Assembly (NCBI GenBank): GCA_011317545.1 | Contig: WUJK01000004.1 | Coordinates: forward strand, 3,604,501 to 3,668,500 | Direction of reading: 5' to 3' | Origin: Coniella vitis | Lineage: Eukaryota > Ascomycota > Sordariomycetes > Diaporthales > Schizoparmaceae | Length of the DNA stretch: 64,000 bases | Shown: positions 23,401-36,384 of the stretch, piece after piece | Layout of the letters: each line of letters begins with the position of its first letter | How positions within the stretch are numbered: position 1 is the first letter of the stretch | Position numbers and translations under genes: made by a program | The notes under the pieces: generated by a model | What the model was told of the DNA's origin: nothing | What the model saw: the letters and a program-made list of their open reading frames with translations, nothing else | The model's database searches: none

Positions 23401-26010
23401 TTAGATACTAACTATTACTAGATCTTTCTCTATAAGCTATCGAGGTTTATCGTATCCTAGGGTAGCTATTATCTTAGCTTTTCTCGATTTAGAGGTATAT
23501 ATAAATTCGTTTAAGCCCTTATTATCTAAGTATTACTTAATAACTAAATCCGATCCTATACCTTTAATTATAACCGTTTCTCGGGTATCCGCTTTATCCT
23601 ATAAAATATAGCTATTAGTCTAATCGATTCGAGGATTTTCCTTTCTTAATTATAGTATACCTAAAATTAGCTTATATTATATAGTATCCGTAATATCGAA
23701 GTTTATTAGTATTATATATCCGTAGATCGTAACTAATAATTAATTAGATTCTATATCGATAATACCTTAGCTATAAGCGATTTCTATACTTTCTATAGTA
23801 CTAAGTTTATAGGGTTCTATCTTCTTCTTCTAAGGTATCCGTTCTCTATTAATAATATTTAGGGATATAAAGTTTCCTTATACTCCGCTATCTAGGAGTA
23901 CTATATAGTATTTATTGTTAATTCGTACTACGATTTTCAAATATTCGTATATCGAGCTATCTATTATATAGAGGGACTTTACTATAAGTCCTAATCGCTT
24001 ATTATCCCTTATAAGCGATCCTTACCTTTTAGGTTCTACTATTCTTACTATACTCTAAGGGCTATTATCTATACTAAGTTCTTAGCTTATTATATTCCGT
24101 ATTATATATATACTATAGCCTATCGCTATAAATATACTTAATTTTCTTCTTTCGTATAGGGAGTTTATACTCCGGGCTAACTATCTTTAAGGTTATAATA
24201 GGTATACGCTTTATCCGCTAGGTATTCTATATACTTAGCGCGCTTATAGAAGCTATAGTATATAGGTTCTATATATATAAGCTTTATAAGCTTTTCCCTT
24301 TATTTCTATTCGCGTATTTTATATTAATCGACCGCTTTTTCTTACGCATAAGGTATATATTAGGGTATCGTATATTAGTATTATTTTACTTATCGCGTAG
24401 TATATTCGTAGGGGGTATTATATATAAGGCTAATATTAGTATAGTTTCCCTTTATTCTAAGTACTTTATAATAATCGCTATTATCGTTATTATAGGCGAT
24501 AATACTATGCCTTATTTCGCGCGTAGGGAACTATTTATTAATTACCTTATATTTAAGGTATTATCTATAATTATATATAATATAGGTAAACTATATAATC
24601 TAGTAGTGCTTTTCGTAGAGGTAATTAATTTGCGCGTTTTCTTATATAAGGGGGGTTTTATTTTAATAGGTTATTATTCGGAATAGTTCTTTAGGTATAA
24701 TATTATAGATAAGATAATATATATCTCCTTTATCGATATCTTCGTTTATAGAGCTTTCTAATTCTAAGCTTATTTCTTCGTTAATAGTTTAGGTGCTAAT
24801 ATCCTAACTAATATTAAGCGTTTCCTATTATTTTATAATTTCCGTAATATTACTTTATAAAATATCCGTTTTATTAGGTAGTTTATACCCTTCTATATCG
24901 CGCTAGTAGGGGTATTCCCTAATAAGCTAGGCTTATTATTCTATTACTAGTCTTTTAAATAGATTATTATCCGTTAGGAGAGGCGTCCTTTAGGTAACTA
25001 CGATTTATTATTCCTTACGAGGTTTCTAAGAGAATTATCCTAAGCCTTACTTTAACGAAAGGTATATTATATAATTATCCTTATAATAGAAGGTTTAGTT
25101 AAGGAGTTTATAATCGGAGTCGTTTAACGCTTATTCTAGAAGCTAGTCTTAGCTAGGAGTAGAATCCGTAGTCTTATATATTATAATATTAATTTATTAT
25201 CCTTCGGGGACTTTCTTAAATTCTCTAGGTTTCTTAGGTTATCGGTATTCTTATACGAAGTAGCCTATCTTACCGTAGTTAAAGTATTCCTTACTTATAG
25301 GTTTACGCTAAACTATATCGAGCTCTATAGGTCCTATATATATAATACTATTAACTACTATACCTTATTACTAGAAGCTGCGGTTAGTTATTTATTAAAT
25401 CCGCTATCCTATATTAGCGTAATTCCTTTATATAGTATAACTTCCTCCTTTCTTACTTTTCTCTATATATCTTTTATAAAGACGGTTATCGATACGGATA
25501 ATATTATTACTAAATATTATAAAGTCTTTAAGCTAATCCTACTTAGAGATTTCGTCCTTAACCTTATCCTTAAATCCTTTATAATAATATTCTATAAGTT
25601 TCTTATCTTCCTAAGGGAGGTATACTAAGAGTTACTTAAAGCGGACCGTATAGGCTAAAGCAGATTTATTTTACTTAAGTTTTATAAGTTATTATACTAT
25701 AATTCGTTCTTCGTTAGGATCGCTAAATATTTCCTTAAGGATATATTCGAATCCTACGAATATATCGAATATATTCTTAGTAGTCGACTTATATTAATCG
25801 AGGTTACCTAGGTATTTAATATAGTTATAAAGTAAAGGTTCGTACTAGATAAGCGCGTCCTTTTCGAATTATATACCGGCTAAGATAACTTTATCGGGTT
25901 TAATAGTAAATTAAGCTATATTATATAGAAAGTATACTTTATAATAGGTAAGGAACCCTTAAAGTATCTTTTAGTTACCGTTATATATAATAGGTTTATC
26001 TATCTTATAA
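20465..26010 (-). pseudogene. gag-pol of copy 1 (RIPed)
   Basis: Read in reverse, the order is Gag, zinc knuckle, protease, reverse transcriptase, RNase H, integrase and a C-terminal chromodomain (about 20470-20600). Many TAG/TAA stops stand where Trp or Gln codons would be (TGG to TAG, CAA to TAA), as expected from RIP. The RT catalytic motif reads YLND, so one Asp is lost. Not functional. Confidence 0.75.
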
Positions 26011-26301
26011 CTATTACCGGTATTTTAAATAATAGGCGTTAGGGGCGTAGCGGCTATAACTTAGTATTATTCGAGCTATTAGGCCTACTTACGGATAGTA
26101 CGATTTTACTACTCCTAATTCAGCTAGAGTATAGCGAGTTATTAGGTAAGTTCGATTAATTAGTATATTATATCTTCCTACGTTATAACCTAGTAATATC
26201 CTTCTCCTAAGGTAAACGGGGTAGGAGTTTAAGGAGCTATTACTATACTTAATATTACCTAAAAGGTATATATAGACTATCCTAAATAAGAGTTATAAAA
26301 A

Positions 26302-26771
26302 TATAATAATCCTTACCTAAATCCCGGATTCTGGAAGTACCTATAAGTTATATATTAGTAGGCGGGGAAGTATTACCTTTAAGTCTTCGTACGTTATCGA
26401 GTAATATTAAGTATTATAAGTAATTAAGAGGGATTACCCTATTATATAAAATAATACTTAGATTTATAACTAAAGATTATAAGGAAACTATCTAATATTA
26501 AGCTATAAACTCCTATCCTTATATCCTTCTATTATCCTAGTAAGTCGATATAATCGATATCGATCCTATCGATCTATAATATACTAGTCGATATAGTCGA
26601 TATCGATTCTATCGATCGTATAATTATTAAGACCCTAACCCTGATTATGTTATTATAAGTGTCTAGATGTCCTTATATAAGAGATCCCTATCGGTCCGTT
26701 GCGGTTCCGATTTGCTGGCATATAGTTGCGCTGGCCTGTTCCTGTAACCTGTATATTCATAGGTTATAACA
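26302..26771 (-). repeat. 5' LTR of copy 1
   Basis: 470 bp, same length as the left LTR. The last 130 bp (from about 26640) are visibly less mutated, with many CpA/TpG and a conserved 'GTTGCGCTGGCCTGTTCCTGTAACCTG' block split here only by position. Confidence 0.8.
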
Positions 26772-27305
26772 CCTAGTTTACGGGGTTTAATCGGGGTTTT
26801 CTATATATTAGGGGTTCTTAATCCTTAATAAGGGGTTTACTTATTCCTATAGGTAGTTATTATAGTTAAAGATACGAGTAGTTTTATAGCTTAGTAGTTA
26901 GAATTCCTAGTTTTTTACTAGGAGGTCCGGGGTTTAATTCCCTATAATACCTTCTCTATCTAAGGCTATAATAACTTTTTATTTTTATATTCTTTAATAA
27001 GGTCTAGGTATATATTCTTTAGTAGTTCTTAAGTATTTTCCGAATTATTATAATATTTCTACTTAATAAGGTATTATTTTCCGCGTTTACGTTTATATAA
27101 GTCGAGAATCTATTTAACTTTATATTATACTTATTCTAGTTCGATAATATCTATATTATATAAGAGTTCTACGTTTACTAGTACTAATTTTAGGAGTAAA
27201 ATATCGAAGATTAGGTATAGGCGTATATATAGGATTTCTAATTTATAGTTAACTAGTAAAATCTATTATATAATTTTATAAGGTCCGAGTTTTTTATAAT
27301 CGAGT
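26772..27305 (-). mobile_element. Fragment of another minus-oriented chromodomain element
   Basis: Close match to 20260-20788 of copy 1: tRNA-like relic, chromodomain coding end and the following integrase-side sequence, in the same orientation. It stops abruptly at the 5' LTR of copy 2. It begins with about 60 bp (26772-26830) that copy 1 lacks. Confidence 0.65.
26880..26951 (+). pseudogene. tRNA-like relic in the element fragment
   Basis: Second 72-nt copy. The anticodon stem is perfect (CCTAG/CTAGG), but the loop is TTTTTTA, one C-to-T away from the TCT anticodon loop of the other copies; the T-arm is GGTTTAATT. The pattern fits RIP damage of the same ancestral sequence. Confidence 0.4.
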
Positions 27306-27762
27306 TGTTATAACCCACGAATATGCAGGTCACAGGAACAGGCCAGCGCAACTATATACTAGCAAATCGGAACCTTAACGGACCGATAGGGATCTCTTAT
27401 ATAAGGAATACGGATAATATAATCAGGGTTAGGGTAGAGCCTATAAGAGATCACTATTGCCTATCGGATAGTTAATAGGCAACTATAGGTATTAATAGGC
27501 TTAGATAGGCTATATATTAATAAATAGAATAACGGAAGGATATAAGGACGATAGATTTCCTAGCTATTAGATAGTTTTTCCTTATAGTCTTTAGTTGTAA
27601 ATCTAAGTATTATTTTATATAATAGGGTAATCCCTCTTAATTACTTATAATACTTAATATTACTCGATAATATACGAAGACTTAAAGGTAATACTTCCCT
27701 ACCTACTAATATATAACTTATAGGTACTTCTAGAATCCGGGATTTAGGTAAGGATTATTATA
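27306..27762 (+). repeat. 5' LTR of copy 2
   Basis: 457 bp, starts TGTTATAACCC. It has the less mutated 5' part (ATGCAGGTCACAGGAACAGGCC) and a GGGTTAGGGTAG word. The middle block (about 27440-27540) is unlike those of copies 1 and 3. Confidence 0.8.
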
Positions 27763-28069
27763 TTTTTATAACTCTTATTTAGGACGGTTTATATATACCT
27801 CTTAGGCAATATTAACTATAGTAATAGCTCCTTAAACTCCTACCCTATCTACCTTAGGAGAAGGACGTCGCTAGGTTATAACTTAGGAAAATATAATATA
27901 CTAATTAATCGAACTTACCTAATAACTTACTATACTCTAGCAGAATTAGGAGTAGTAGAATCGTACTATTCGTAGGTAGGCCTAGCAGCTCGAATAATAC
28001 TAAGCTACGGCCGCTATACCCCTAGCGCCTATTATTTAAAATACCGATAATAGCTATAAGATAGATAAA

Positions 28070-31000
28070 CCTACTATATATAACGGTAACTAGAAGACGC
28101 TTTAAGGGTTCCTTACCTATTATAAGGCGTATTTCCTATATAATATAGTATAATTTATTACTAAACCCGATAAAATTATCCTAGCCGGTATACGATTCGA
28201 AAAGGATATACTTATCTAATATAAACCCTTACTTCGTAACTATATTAAACACCTAGGTAACCTCGATTAACGCAAGACGACTACTAAGAATATATTCGAT
28301 TTATTCGTAGGATTCGAATATATCCTTAAGGAAATATTTAGCGATCCTAACGAAGAACGGACTATAGTATAATAACCTATAAAGCTTAAATAGAATAAAT
28401 CTGCTTTAGCCTATATAGTTCGCTTTAAGTAACTCTTAATACGCCTCCCTTAGGAAGATAAGAACCTTATAGAATACTATTATAAAGGATTTAAGGATAA
28501 GGTTAAGGACGAAATCTCTAAGCAGGATTAGCCTAAAGACTTTATAATATTTAATAATAACGCTATTTATATCGATAACCGTCTTTACGAAAGATATATA
28601 GAGAAAGGTAAGAAAGGAGGAAGCTATACTATATAGAGGAATTACGCTAATATAGGACGGCGGATTTAATAGATAACTAACTATAGCTTCTAGTAATAAG
28701 GTATAGTAATTAGCGGCATTATATACTTAGGCCTTATAGAGCTCGATATAGCTTAGCGTAAACCTATAAGTAGGGAATACTTTAACTATAGTAAGATAGG
28801 CTACTTCGTACGAGAATACCGATAACCTAGGAAACCTAGAGAATTTAAGAAAGTCCCCGAAGGACGATAAGCTAATATTATAATACGTAAGACTATGGAT
28901 TCTACTCCTAGCTAAAACTAGCTTCTAGAGTAAGCGTCGGACGATTCCGATTATAAACTCCTTAACTAGACCTTCTATTATAAGGATAATTATATAATAT
29001 ACCTCTCGGTAAAGTAAGGCTTAGGATAGTTCCCTTAGAAACCTTATAAGGAACGATAAATTATAGTTACCTAGAGGACGCCTCTCCTAATAGATACTTT
29101 ATAAAGTAATATTACGGAAATTACGGAATAATAGGAAACGCTTAGCATCGGTTAGAGTACTAGTACCTAAACTATTAACGAAGAAACGAGCTTAGAATTA
29201 GAAAGCTCTACGGACGAAGATACCGATAAAGGAGATATATACTACCTTATCCCTAGTATTATACTTAGAGAATTATTTAAGATAATAACCTATTAAGATA
29301 AAACCCCCCTTATATAGGAAGACGTACGAATTAATTACCTCTATAAAAAACACTACTAGATCGTATAGTTTGCCTGCATTATATATAATTATAGATAATA
29401 CTTTAAATATAAAGTAACTAACGAATAGTTCCCTATACGTAAGGCAGGGTATAGTATTATCGCCTATAACGATAATAATAGCGACTATTATAAAGTACTT
29501 AGAATAAGGGGAAACTATGCTAGTATTAGCCTTATATATAATACCCCCTACGAATATATTATACGATAAGTAAAATAGTACTAATATACGATACCCTAGT
29601 ATATACCTTACGCGTAAGAAAAAGCGCTCGACTAGTATAAAATACGCGAATAGAAATAAAGGGAAAAGCTCGTAAAACCCGTATATATAGAACCTATATA
29701 CTATAGCTTCTATAAGCGCGCCGATTATATAGAATACCTAGCGGATAAAGCGTATACCTACTACGACCTTAAGGATAATTAGCCCGGAGTATAAACTCCG
29801 TATACCGAAGAAGAAAATTAAGCGCGCCTATAGCGATAGGCCGTAATATATATACGATACGGAATATAATAAGCTAAGAACCTAGTATAGATAATAGCCC
29901 TTAGAGTATAGTAAGAATAGTAGAACCTAAAAGGCAAGGATCGCCTATAAGGGATAATAAGCGATTAGGACTTATAATAAAGTCCCTCTATACGATAAAT
30001 AGCTCGATATACGAATATTTGAAAATTATAGTATAAATTAACGATAAATACTATATAATACTCCTAGATAGCGGAGTATAAGGAAACTTTATATCCCTAA
30101 GCATTATTAATAGAGAACGGATATCTTAGAAGAAGAAGATAGAACCCTATAAACTTAATACCGTAGAAGGTATAAAAGTCGCTTATAGCTAAGGTATTAT
30201 CGATATAGAATCTAATTAATTACTAGTTATAATCTATAAACGTACGATACTAATAAACTTCGATATTACGGATACCGTATAATACGAGCTAATCTTAGGT
30301 ATACTATAGTTAAGAAAGGAAAATCCTCGAATCGATTAGACTAATAGCTATATTTTATAGGATAAAGCGGATACCTAAGAAGCGGTTATAATTAAAGGCG
30401 TAGGATTAGATTTAGTTATTAAGCGATACCTAGATAAAAAGGGCTTAAACGAATTTATATATACCTCTAAATCGAGAAGAGCTAAGGCGATAGCTACCCT
30501 AGGATACGATAAACCTCGATAGCTTATAGAGAAGGATCTAGCGATAGTTAATACCTAATAGAATAAGGGATATAATAGATTAGGATACGATATAAGAGGA
30601 TTTTATAAAGAGTAGGATATATTATCGTAGTAAGTTTAAGAAGGAACTAAGTATATATAAAGATATCTCCTTATAATAATAGCTATATAAGACGAAGATA
30701 CGTTTAAAGACCTCTCTAGTATACTAGAAGAGTATCGGAAATTTATAAAACTATTTTAAGGAAAATTCGATAACGGCCTATTAGAGTACGGCTTATACGA
30801 TTATAAGATCCTATTTAAAGAAGGAGAATAACTAAAGTTCTTTCCTATCTACGGATTAGATAAAGATAAACTTAAAGCACTTAGAGAATATATCGACGAA
30901 AATCTTAAGAAAGGCTATATTAGACCCTCCTATTTACTAATAGGATACCTAATCCTATTTATACTAAAGAAAAACGGTAAACTATAACTATACGTTAACT

Positions 31001-33510
31001 ATCGGCAACTTAACGATATTATAATTAAGAATCGGTACCCCTTACCTCTCTTTAAAGAACTTAGAGATAAACTTAGAAGAGCCTAATAGTTTACAGCCCT
31101 CGACTTTAAGGAAGGATATATATATATTCGTATTAAACCCGGAGAAGAATAGAAAATAGCGTTTAGAATATACTACGGATATTTCGAATATCTTATTATA
31201 CTATTCGGACTTACTAACGCCCCTATATTATTTTAGGAAATAATAAACTTTATCTTATACGAATACCTCGACTATTTTATAATCGCTTACCTAAACGATA
31301 TCCTTATTTACTTAAAAATATTCGAAGAATACTAAAAGTACGTTATAATAATCCTATAAATCCTCTAAGATAATAAGATTTTAGTAAAACCTATTAAATA
31401 TAATTAGAATACTTAAGAAGTTAATTACCTCGGATATACTATTATACTAGGGTATATACGAATATAGAAAGATAAAGTATAAGTAGTTAGGGACTAGCCT
31501 ATACCTTAGAACGTTAAGGACGTTAGAGCCTTCTTAGGCTATACTAACTTCTACCGATAATTTATTAAGAACTATAGTAGTATTATAATATTACTTACGG
31601 AACTTACGAAAAAGGATACTACCTTTAACTAGAACGAATAAGTATAAAAAGCCTTTAGTATAATTAAGGATATAGTTATATTAGAACTAATCCTAGTCGA
31701 AGTAGACTAAGATAAAGTCTTCGAGATCGAGATAGATATATTAGATTATATACTTGGTAGATAACTCGGATAATAAGACGATAAAGGACGACTACGGATA
31801 GTTAGCAACTTTAGTAAGAAACTAAACGGATTAGAACTTAACTACGGAACGCCCGATTAGGAACTTATAGTAATAGTAGAAGCCTTTAGGGAATAGCGAT
31901 ACTATCTTATCGGCGCAAAATAATAAATTCTTATATATACGGATTATAAGAATCTCCAGGTATTTACCTCGATAAAGCAGCTTAATAAACGATAAGTTAG
32001 ATAATACGAATTTCTATTAGAATTCGACTTTAAGATTACCTACCGTAAAGGTAAAGAAAACGAACGAGTAGACGCTTTTAGTAGACGGTTAGATTATAAG
32101 GATAATAATAATAAAGACTAAGATATTATAGCAATCTTTAAGGAAGATTCGGAAGGCAACCTTACTATACTATCTATTACTAAGGAACTTAACGTAATAC
32201 TATATATCGAAGGAGAAATACCTAACCTCGATAGTATAATAATATTAGAATAAAACGATTATATTAGAAGCATCTATAGCGTACTAGTATATAGATACTA
32301 AGGAATTAGAGCAACCTATAAAAGGATCTAACGTTATTAGAATCTACTAAGCCTTAAGAAACGAGTTATAGATATTATTAATAACTACGATATATATAAA
32401 CGAAATAAGATAGAACGATATAAACCTTACGGATTACTATAACCTCTACTAATACCTACGACTATTTAATTATCTATTAGTCTAGACTTTATTACTAAGC
32501 TACCTCTCTTATAAGAACCCTTAACTAAAGTATAGTATAATAGCATCTTAGTAGTAGTTTATAGACTAAGTAAGTATATATACTTCCTACTATATAAAGA
32601 AAGTAGTACTATAGAAGAACTCGTATATATATTCCTCCGTATTATTATCGCTAACTACGGAATACCTTAGGAAATTATATTAGATAGAGATAGAAAGTTC
32701 GTATTAAAATTCTAGATCTTACTTACTAAATACCTCGGAACGATATAACGTATATCTACGGCATTTTATCCTTAGATAAACGGATAAATAGAGCGTACTA
32801 ACCAGATTATAGAATAATATCTACGATATTACGTTAACTACGAATAAGATAATTAGGTCGAACTCTTACCTATAGTATAATTCGCTTATAATAGCGTAGA
32901 TATAACGAGTATAGGAAAATTACTATTCTTCCTACTCTACGGATATAACCCTATAATATACTACGAAACGCTACTAGGTGGAAACGCAGAAACGGCAGAC
33001 TAATATACTAGAAGAATTAAGTAATTATACGAAGATACTTAATATATACTTTAGGACGTTAAAGAATAAATAACGAAATACGCTAATTAGAGAAGGATTA
33101 AGGGACTAATCCTATAGAAGGGAGATAAAGTCTACCTTAACCGTAAAAATATTAAAACCACTAAACCCAGCGATAAACTCGACTATAAAAAACTCGGACC
33201 TTATAAAATTATACGATAGATTTCACTAGTTAACTATAAATTAGAAATCCTATATATACGTCTATACCCGGTCTTCTATATTTTACTTCTAGAACTAGCA
33301 CTAATAAACGCAGAACCCTCGTACGATATAGATATTATCGAACCAGAATAAGCATAATACAAAGTTAAAGAGATTCTCGACTTACGTAAACATAGACGCG
33401 GAAAATAATATCTTATTAAATAGAAAGGATACGATAACTTAGAAAATACTTAAGAACTACTAAAGAATATATACCTAGACTTTATTAAAGAATACGAAAA
33501 CAAAAAGCTA
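28070..33510 (+). pseudogene. gag-pol of copy 2 (RIPed)
   Basis: Gag (KTL*GFLTYYKAYFLY-type segment near 28090), zinc-knuckle region near 28775, protease (LLDSGV* near 30060), reverse transcriptase (motif at 31288-31299 reads YLND), RNase H, integrase and C-terminal chromodomain (about 33365-33500) in order. RIP-type stops throughout. The RT motif has lost its first catalytic Asp by G-to-A. Confidence 0.75.
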
Positions 33511-33530
33511 TTATAGCCTTAGATAGAGAA

Positions 33531-33602
33531 GGTATTATAGGGAATTAAACCCCGGACCTCCTAATAAGAAGCTAGGAACTCTAACTACTAAGCTATAAGA
33601 CT
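33531..33602 (-). pseudogene. tRNA-Arg(UCU)-like relic in copy 2
   Basis: 72 nt on the minus strand, the same place and direction relative to the element as in copy 1. The anticodon loop CTTCTTA gives TCT; the T-arm is GGTTTAATT. It lies between the chromodomain and the antisense ORF. Confidence 0.45.
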
Positions 33603-33639
33603 ACTTATATCTTTAATTATAATAGCTACCTATAGGAAT

Positions 33640-34330
33640 AACTAGACCCCTTATTAAAACCTACCTATACTCGGACTCCCTAAGTCGAATCCGGACTAAT
33701 TAATCGTAGCGTTAGGCGCCGCTAATATATTCTAATCCGTACCCTTAAACGAAGGATCCTATATAGATAAAACGGCTACCTTAATAGCTACGGTTTAAAC
33801 AGCCTCGGTAACTCGCTTATACTCCTCCTCTTCTAAACCAGCGTTTATTAACTTTATACCCTTCTCCTAAAGAAACCGTTGTTATTTCTTTAGACGAGAT
33901 AATCTAGCTAAAGTCTCTATTAAATAGGCTTATACGTCGGTAAGTTCCCTTTAACGCTTAAGTAAACGCTCCTCCTCCTCTAACTTACGATTATCCAAAC
34001 GTATTAACTCGTTATTAATCTTAGATACTAAGGAAAGAGTTAATACTAGTATAGTAAGAACTACTAAGAAAAACCACTTATACGAGGATACTAGTACTTA
34101 TAATGTATTATAAGAACGATTTCGTTTAATATACTATATATAACTTTTCATACTATTAACTATCTTATATACTAACCCCTCCTCTAGGTATAACGAATAA
34201 GGTATAACTTCGTAACCTTAGGTTTCGATATATATAAAACGATTTAAAGTAGTAATACGCTTCTTAGATAAAGATAAGGACGGATTTATAATATATAATT
34301 TTATAATTCTAGAAGATATAACGAATTAGG
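33640..34330 (-). pseudogene. Antisense accessory ORF of copy 2 (coiled-coil, RIPed)
   Basis: Read opposite to gag-pol, this shows a Lys/Arg-rich start, an EEGLVYKIVNSMK...RNRSYNT segment and then a hydrophobic helix and a charged coiled coil (LDNRKLEEEERLLKR). It ends close to the tRNA-like relic. The segment corresponds in position and pattern to a Cys-containing segment in copy 3 (GLSSC...RLNKSCCNILGPSPS). Broken by stops. Family unknown. Confidence 0.5.
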
Positions 34331-34420
34331 AAGGCATAATCCGAAGTAAGAATATTAAGCAGGATTACTTACGGAAATACTATAAGTCTTTAGGGATAAA
34401 GACCGATAGAAGGGAGATAA

Positions 34421-34877
34421 TATTATAACCTACGAATATATAGGTTATAGGAATAGGCTAGCGTAACTATATACTAATAAATCGGAACCTTAACGGACCG
34501 ATAGGGATCTCTTATATAAAGAATACGGATAATATAATCAGGGTTAGGGTAGAGCCTATAAGAGATTACTATTACCTATCGGATAGTTAATAGGCAATTA
34601 TAGGCATTAATAGGCTTAGATAGGCTATATATTAATAAATAGAATAACGGAAGGATATAAGGACGATAGATTTCCTAGCTATTAGATAGGTTTTCCTTAT
34701 AATCTTTAGTTATAAATCTAAGTATTATTTTATATAATAGGGTAATCCCTCTTAATCACTTATAATACTTAATATTGCTCGATAACGTACGAAGACTTAA
34801 AGGTAATACTTCCCTACCTGCTAATATATAACTTATAGGTACTTCCAGAATCCGGGATTCAGGCAAGGATTATTATA
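34421..34877 (+). repeat. 3' LTR of copy 2
   Basis: 457 bp, equal to its 5' partner. The start has mutated to TATTATAACC, and it lies directly after the polypurine tract. Confidence 0.8.
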
Positions 34878-35501
34878 TAAGGGGTTTATTATCTTAATAG
34901 AGATATAATATAATTTATCTAAAGAGTATTATATAATATAATACTAATTTAATTTACTTAAGTTAGGAGATCTTATATTCTATATAACGTTTTTTATTAC
35001 GGTTTCTAAAAGTTTCCCTAAGTATTTAGGCGAAGGTTTCGAATAATATAAAGAGTTTATTAATCTTATCTTCTTTAATCTCTTATATATCGAATTCTAG
35101 GAAGTTCCGTAGGATAGGTTTAAACTATATAAATATATCGCCTTTAAGCCTACTAGCTACGAATTCTACTTTCTTAGCTTTAGTAGGGAATTACTATTAG
35201 TAATACTAGAAGTAAGCTTAAAGGGCTATAATAAAAGGTTAAATATTGTCTTCTTATCTATAATAGACCTTAAGCTACTCTATCTTAAAGGGTTTATTAG
35301 GAGTTCCGCTAGTATTTCCTCGAGCCTCGAGTTCTATAATACGTATAATAAGTATATTAATAGTACTTAAGAGTTATTAATTAGTATTCTAGGTCTAGTT
35401 AACTGTTAAAAGGGCTGGAACTATTAGTATTATAGTTAAATATTATACTTAATATTACCTAAGAGGTATATATAGACTATCCTAAATAAGAGTTATAAAA
35501 A
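34878..35501. repeat. RIPed repeat remnant and 5' leader of a minus-oriented element
   Basis: 34878-35440 is RIP-mutated sequence I cannot assign; a + frame has Gag-like composition but no motif. From about 35441 the sequence matches the leader next to the 5' LTR of copy 1 (ACTTAATATTACCTAAGAGGTATATATAGACTATCC). Confidence 0.5.
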
Positions 35502-35983
35502 TATAATAATCCTTATTTAAATCCCTAATTCTAAAAGTACTTATAAATTATATATTAGTAGGATAGGGAAGTATTACCTTTAAGTCTTTATACGTTATCG
35601 AATAATATTAAGTATTATAAGTAATTAAGAGAGATTACCCTATTATATAAATTAATACTTAGATTTATAACTAAAGACTATAAGGAAAATTATCTAATAG
35701 CTAGGAAATCTATTATCCTTATATCCCTCCGTTATTCCCTTATCTATAGCGAATATAGATCCTTAGATTATTAGGAGCGATAGGAGCGTTAAATTATTTA
35801 GATTACTTAGATTATTATCGCTCTAACTACCTTAGTTATCCTAATAATCTAACCCTAACCCTAGGTTATACTATCCTTACGTATTCTTATATAAGGGATC
35901 CTATCGGCCCGTTATAATCCCGATTCCTGGTGCTATGCTGCGTTAGCCTGTTCTTATAACCTGTATAGGGGTAGGTTATAATA
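35502..35983 (-). repeat. LTR of a truncated minus-oriented element
   Basis: 482 bp with the family's conserved ends and its own middle block (35750-35850). It contains CCCTAACCCTAGG. With the leader on its left it is the 5' LTR of an element whose body is lost. Confidence 0.75.
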
Positions 35984-36384
35984 CTTTTATAAAGAAAATA
36001 TAAATAGAACTATCGATAATTCTATTTATTAATTACTATTAAGTATAATATTATAATAAGCTACTACGGTGCTTCTAGTAAATCTCCGACTTATAGAAGT
36101 TATTTATCGATTAGACGTTATTAGCATAAACACGCCCTTTGAAGTAGATATCTTCGGTTACGAGAAGCTCACCTGTGTTATATGCAGATATGATTGCAGA
36201 TACGCAACTAGATCGGGGGTAGTGTTTTTCCGAACCCGTTAACCTCGGTTAACATACTTAACAATCTCTCGTGCAGTATGACTCATTATTTCAAATTGGA
36301 GAAAAGAGCAACCCCGCACCAAAGAGCTACGGATTCACCTCAACTAACCCAACCACCTATATACTAATATTTCAACATTTGACC
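35984..36384. other. Upstream region of the Fungal_N gene
   Basis: AT-rich; the first 140 bp look RIP-leaked, the rest normal. It contains GTTAACC-TC-GGTTAAC (about 36237-36252), a 7-bp inverted repeat 130 bp before the ATG. No gene. Confidence 0.4.

Larger units (their letters stand above)
19092..26771 (-). mobile_element. Ty3/gypsy chromodomain LTR retrotransposon, copy 1 (RIP-degraded)
   Basis: It is bounded by two 470-bp LTRs (19092-19561 and 26302-26771), both with terminal TG/TA...CA/TA ends changed only by C-to-T or G-to-A. Minus orientation follows from the reverse-transcriptase motif (22660-22671 read in reverse gives Y-L-N-D) and from the polypurine tract (reverse of TTATCTCCCTTCT) next to the left LTR. 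Stops fill every frame. Flanking five-base words (CTTCT and CCTAG) do not match, so no target-site duplication survives; the copy may be a recombinant between two insertions. The outer 130 bp of the right LTR keep more CpA and TpG than the rest. Confidence 0.85.
27306..34877 (+). mobile_element. Ty3/gypsy chromodomain LTR retrotransposon, copy 2 (RIP-degraded)
   Basis: Two 457-bp LTRs (27306-27762, 34421-34877) bracket plus-oriented gag-pol; the polypurine tract AGAAGGGAGATAA ends at 34420. The flanking words CGAGT and TAAGG differ, so no target-site duplication is seen. It interrupts a minus-oriented fragment on its left, so it is nested or was joined by recombination. RIP damage is heavy throughout. 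Confidence 0.85.
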
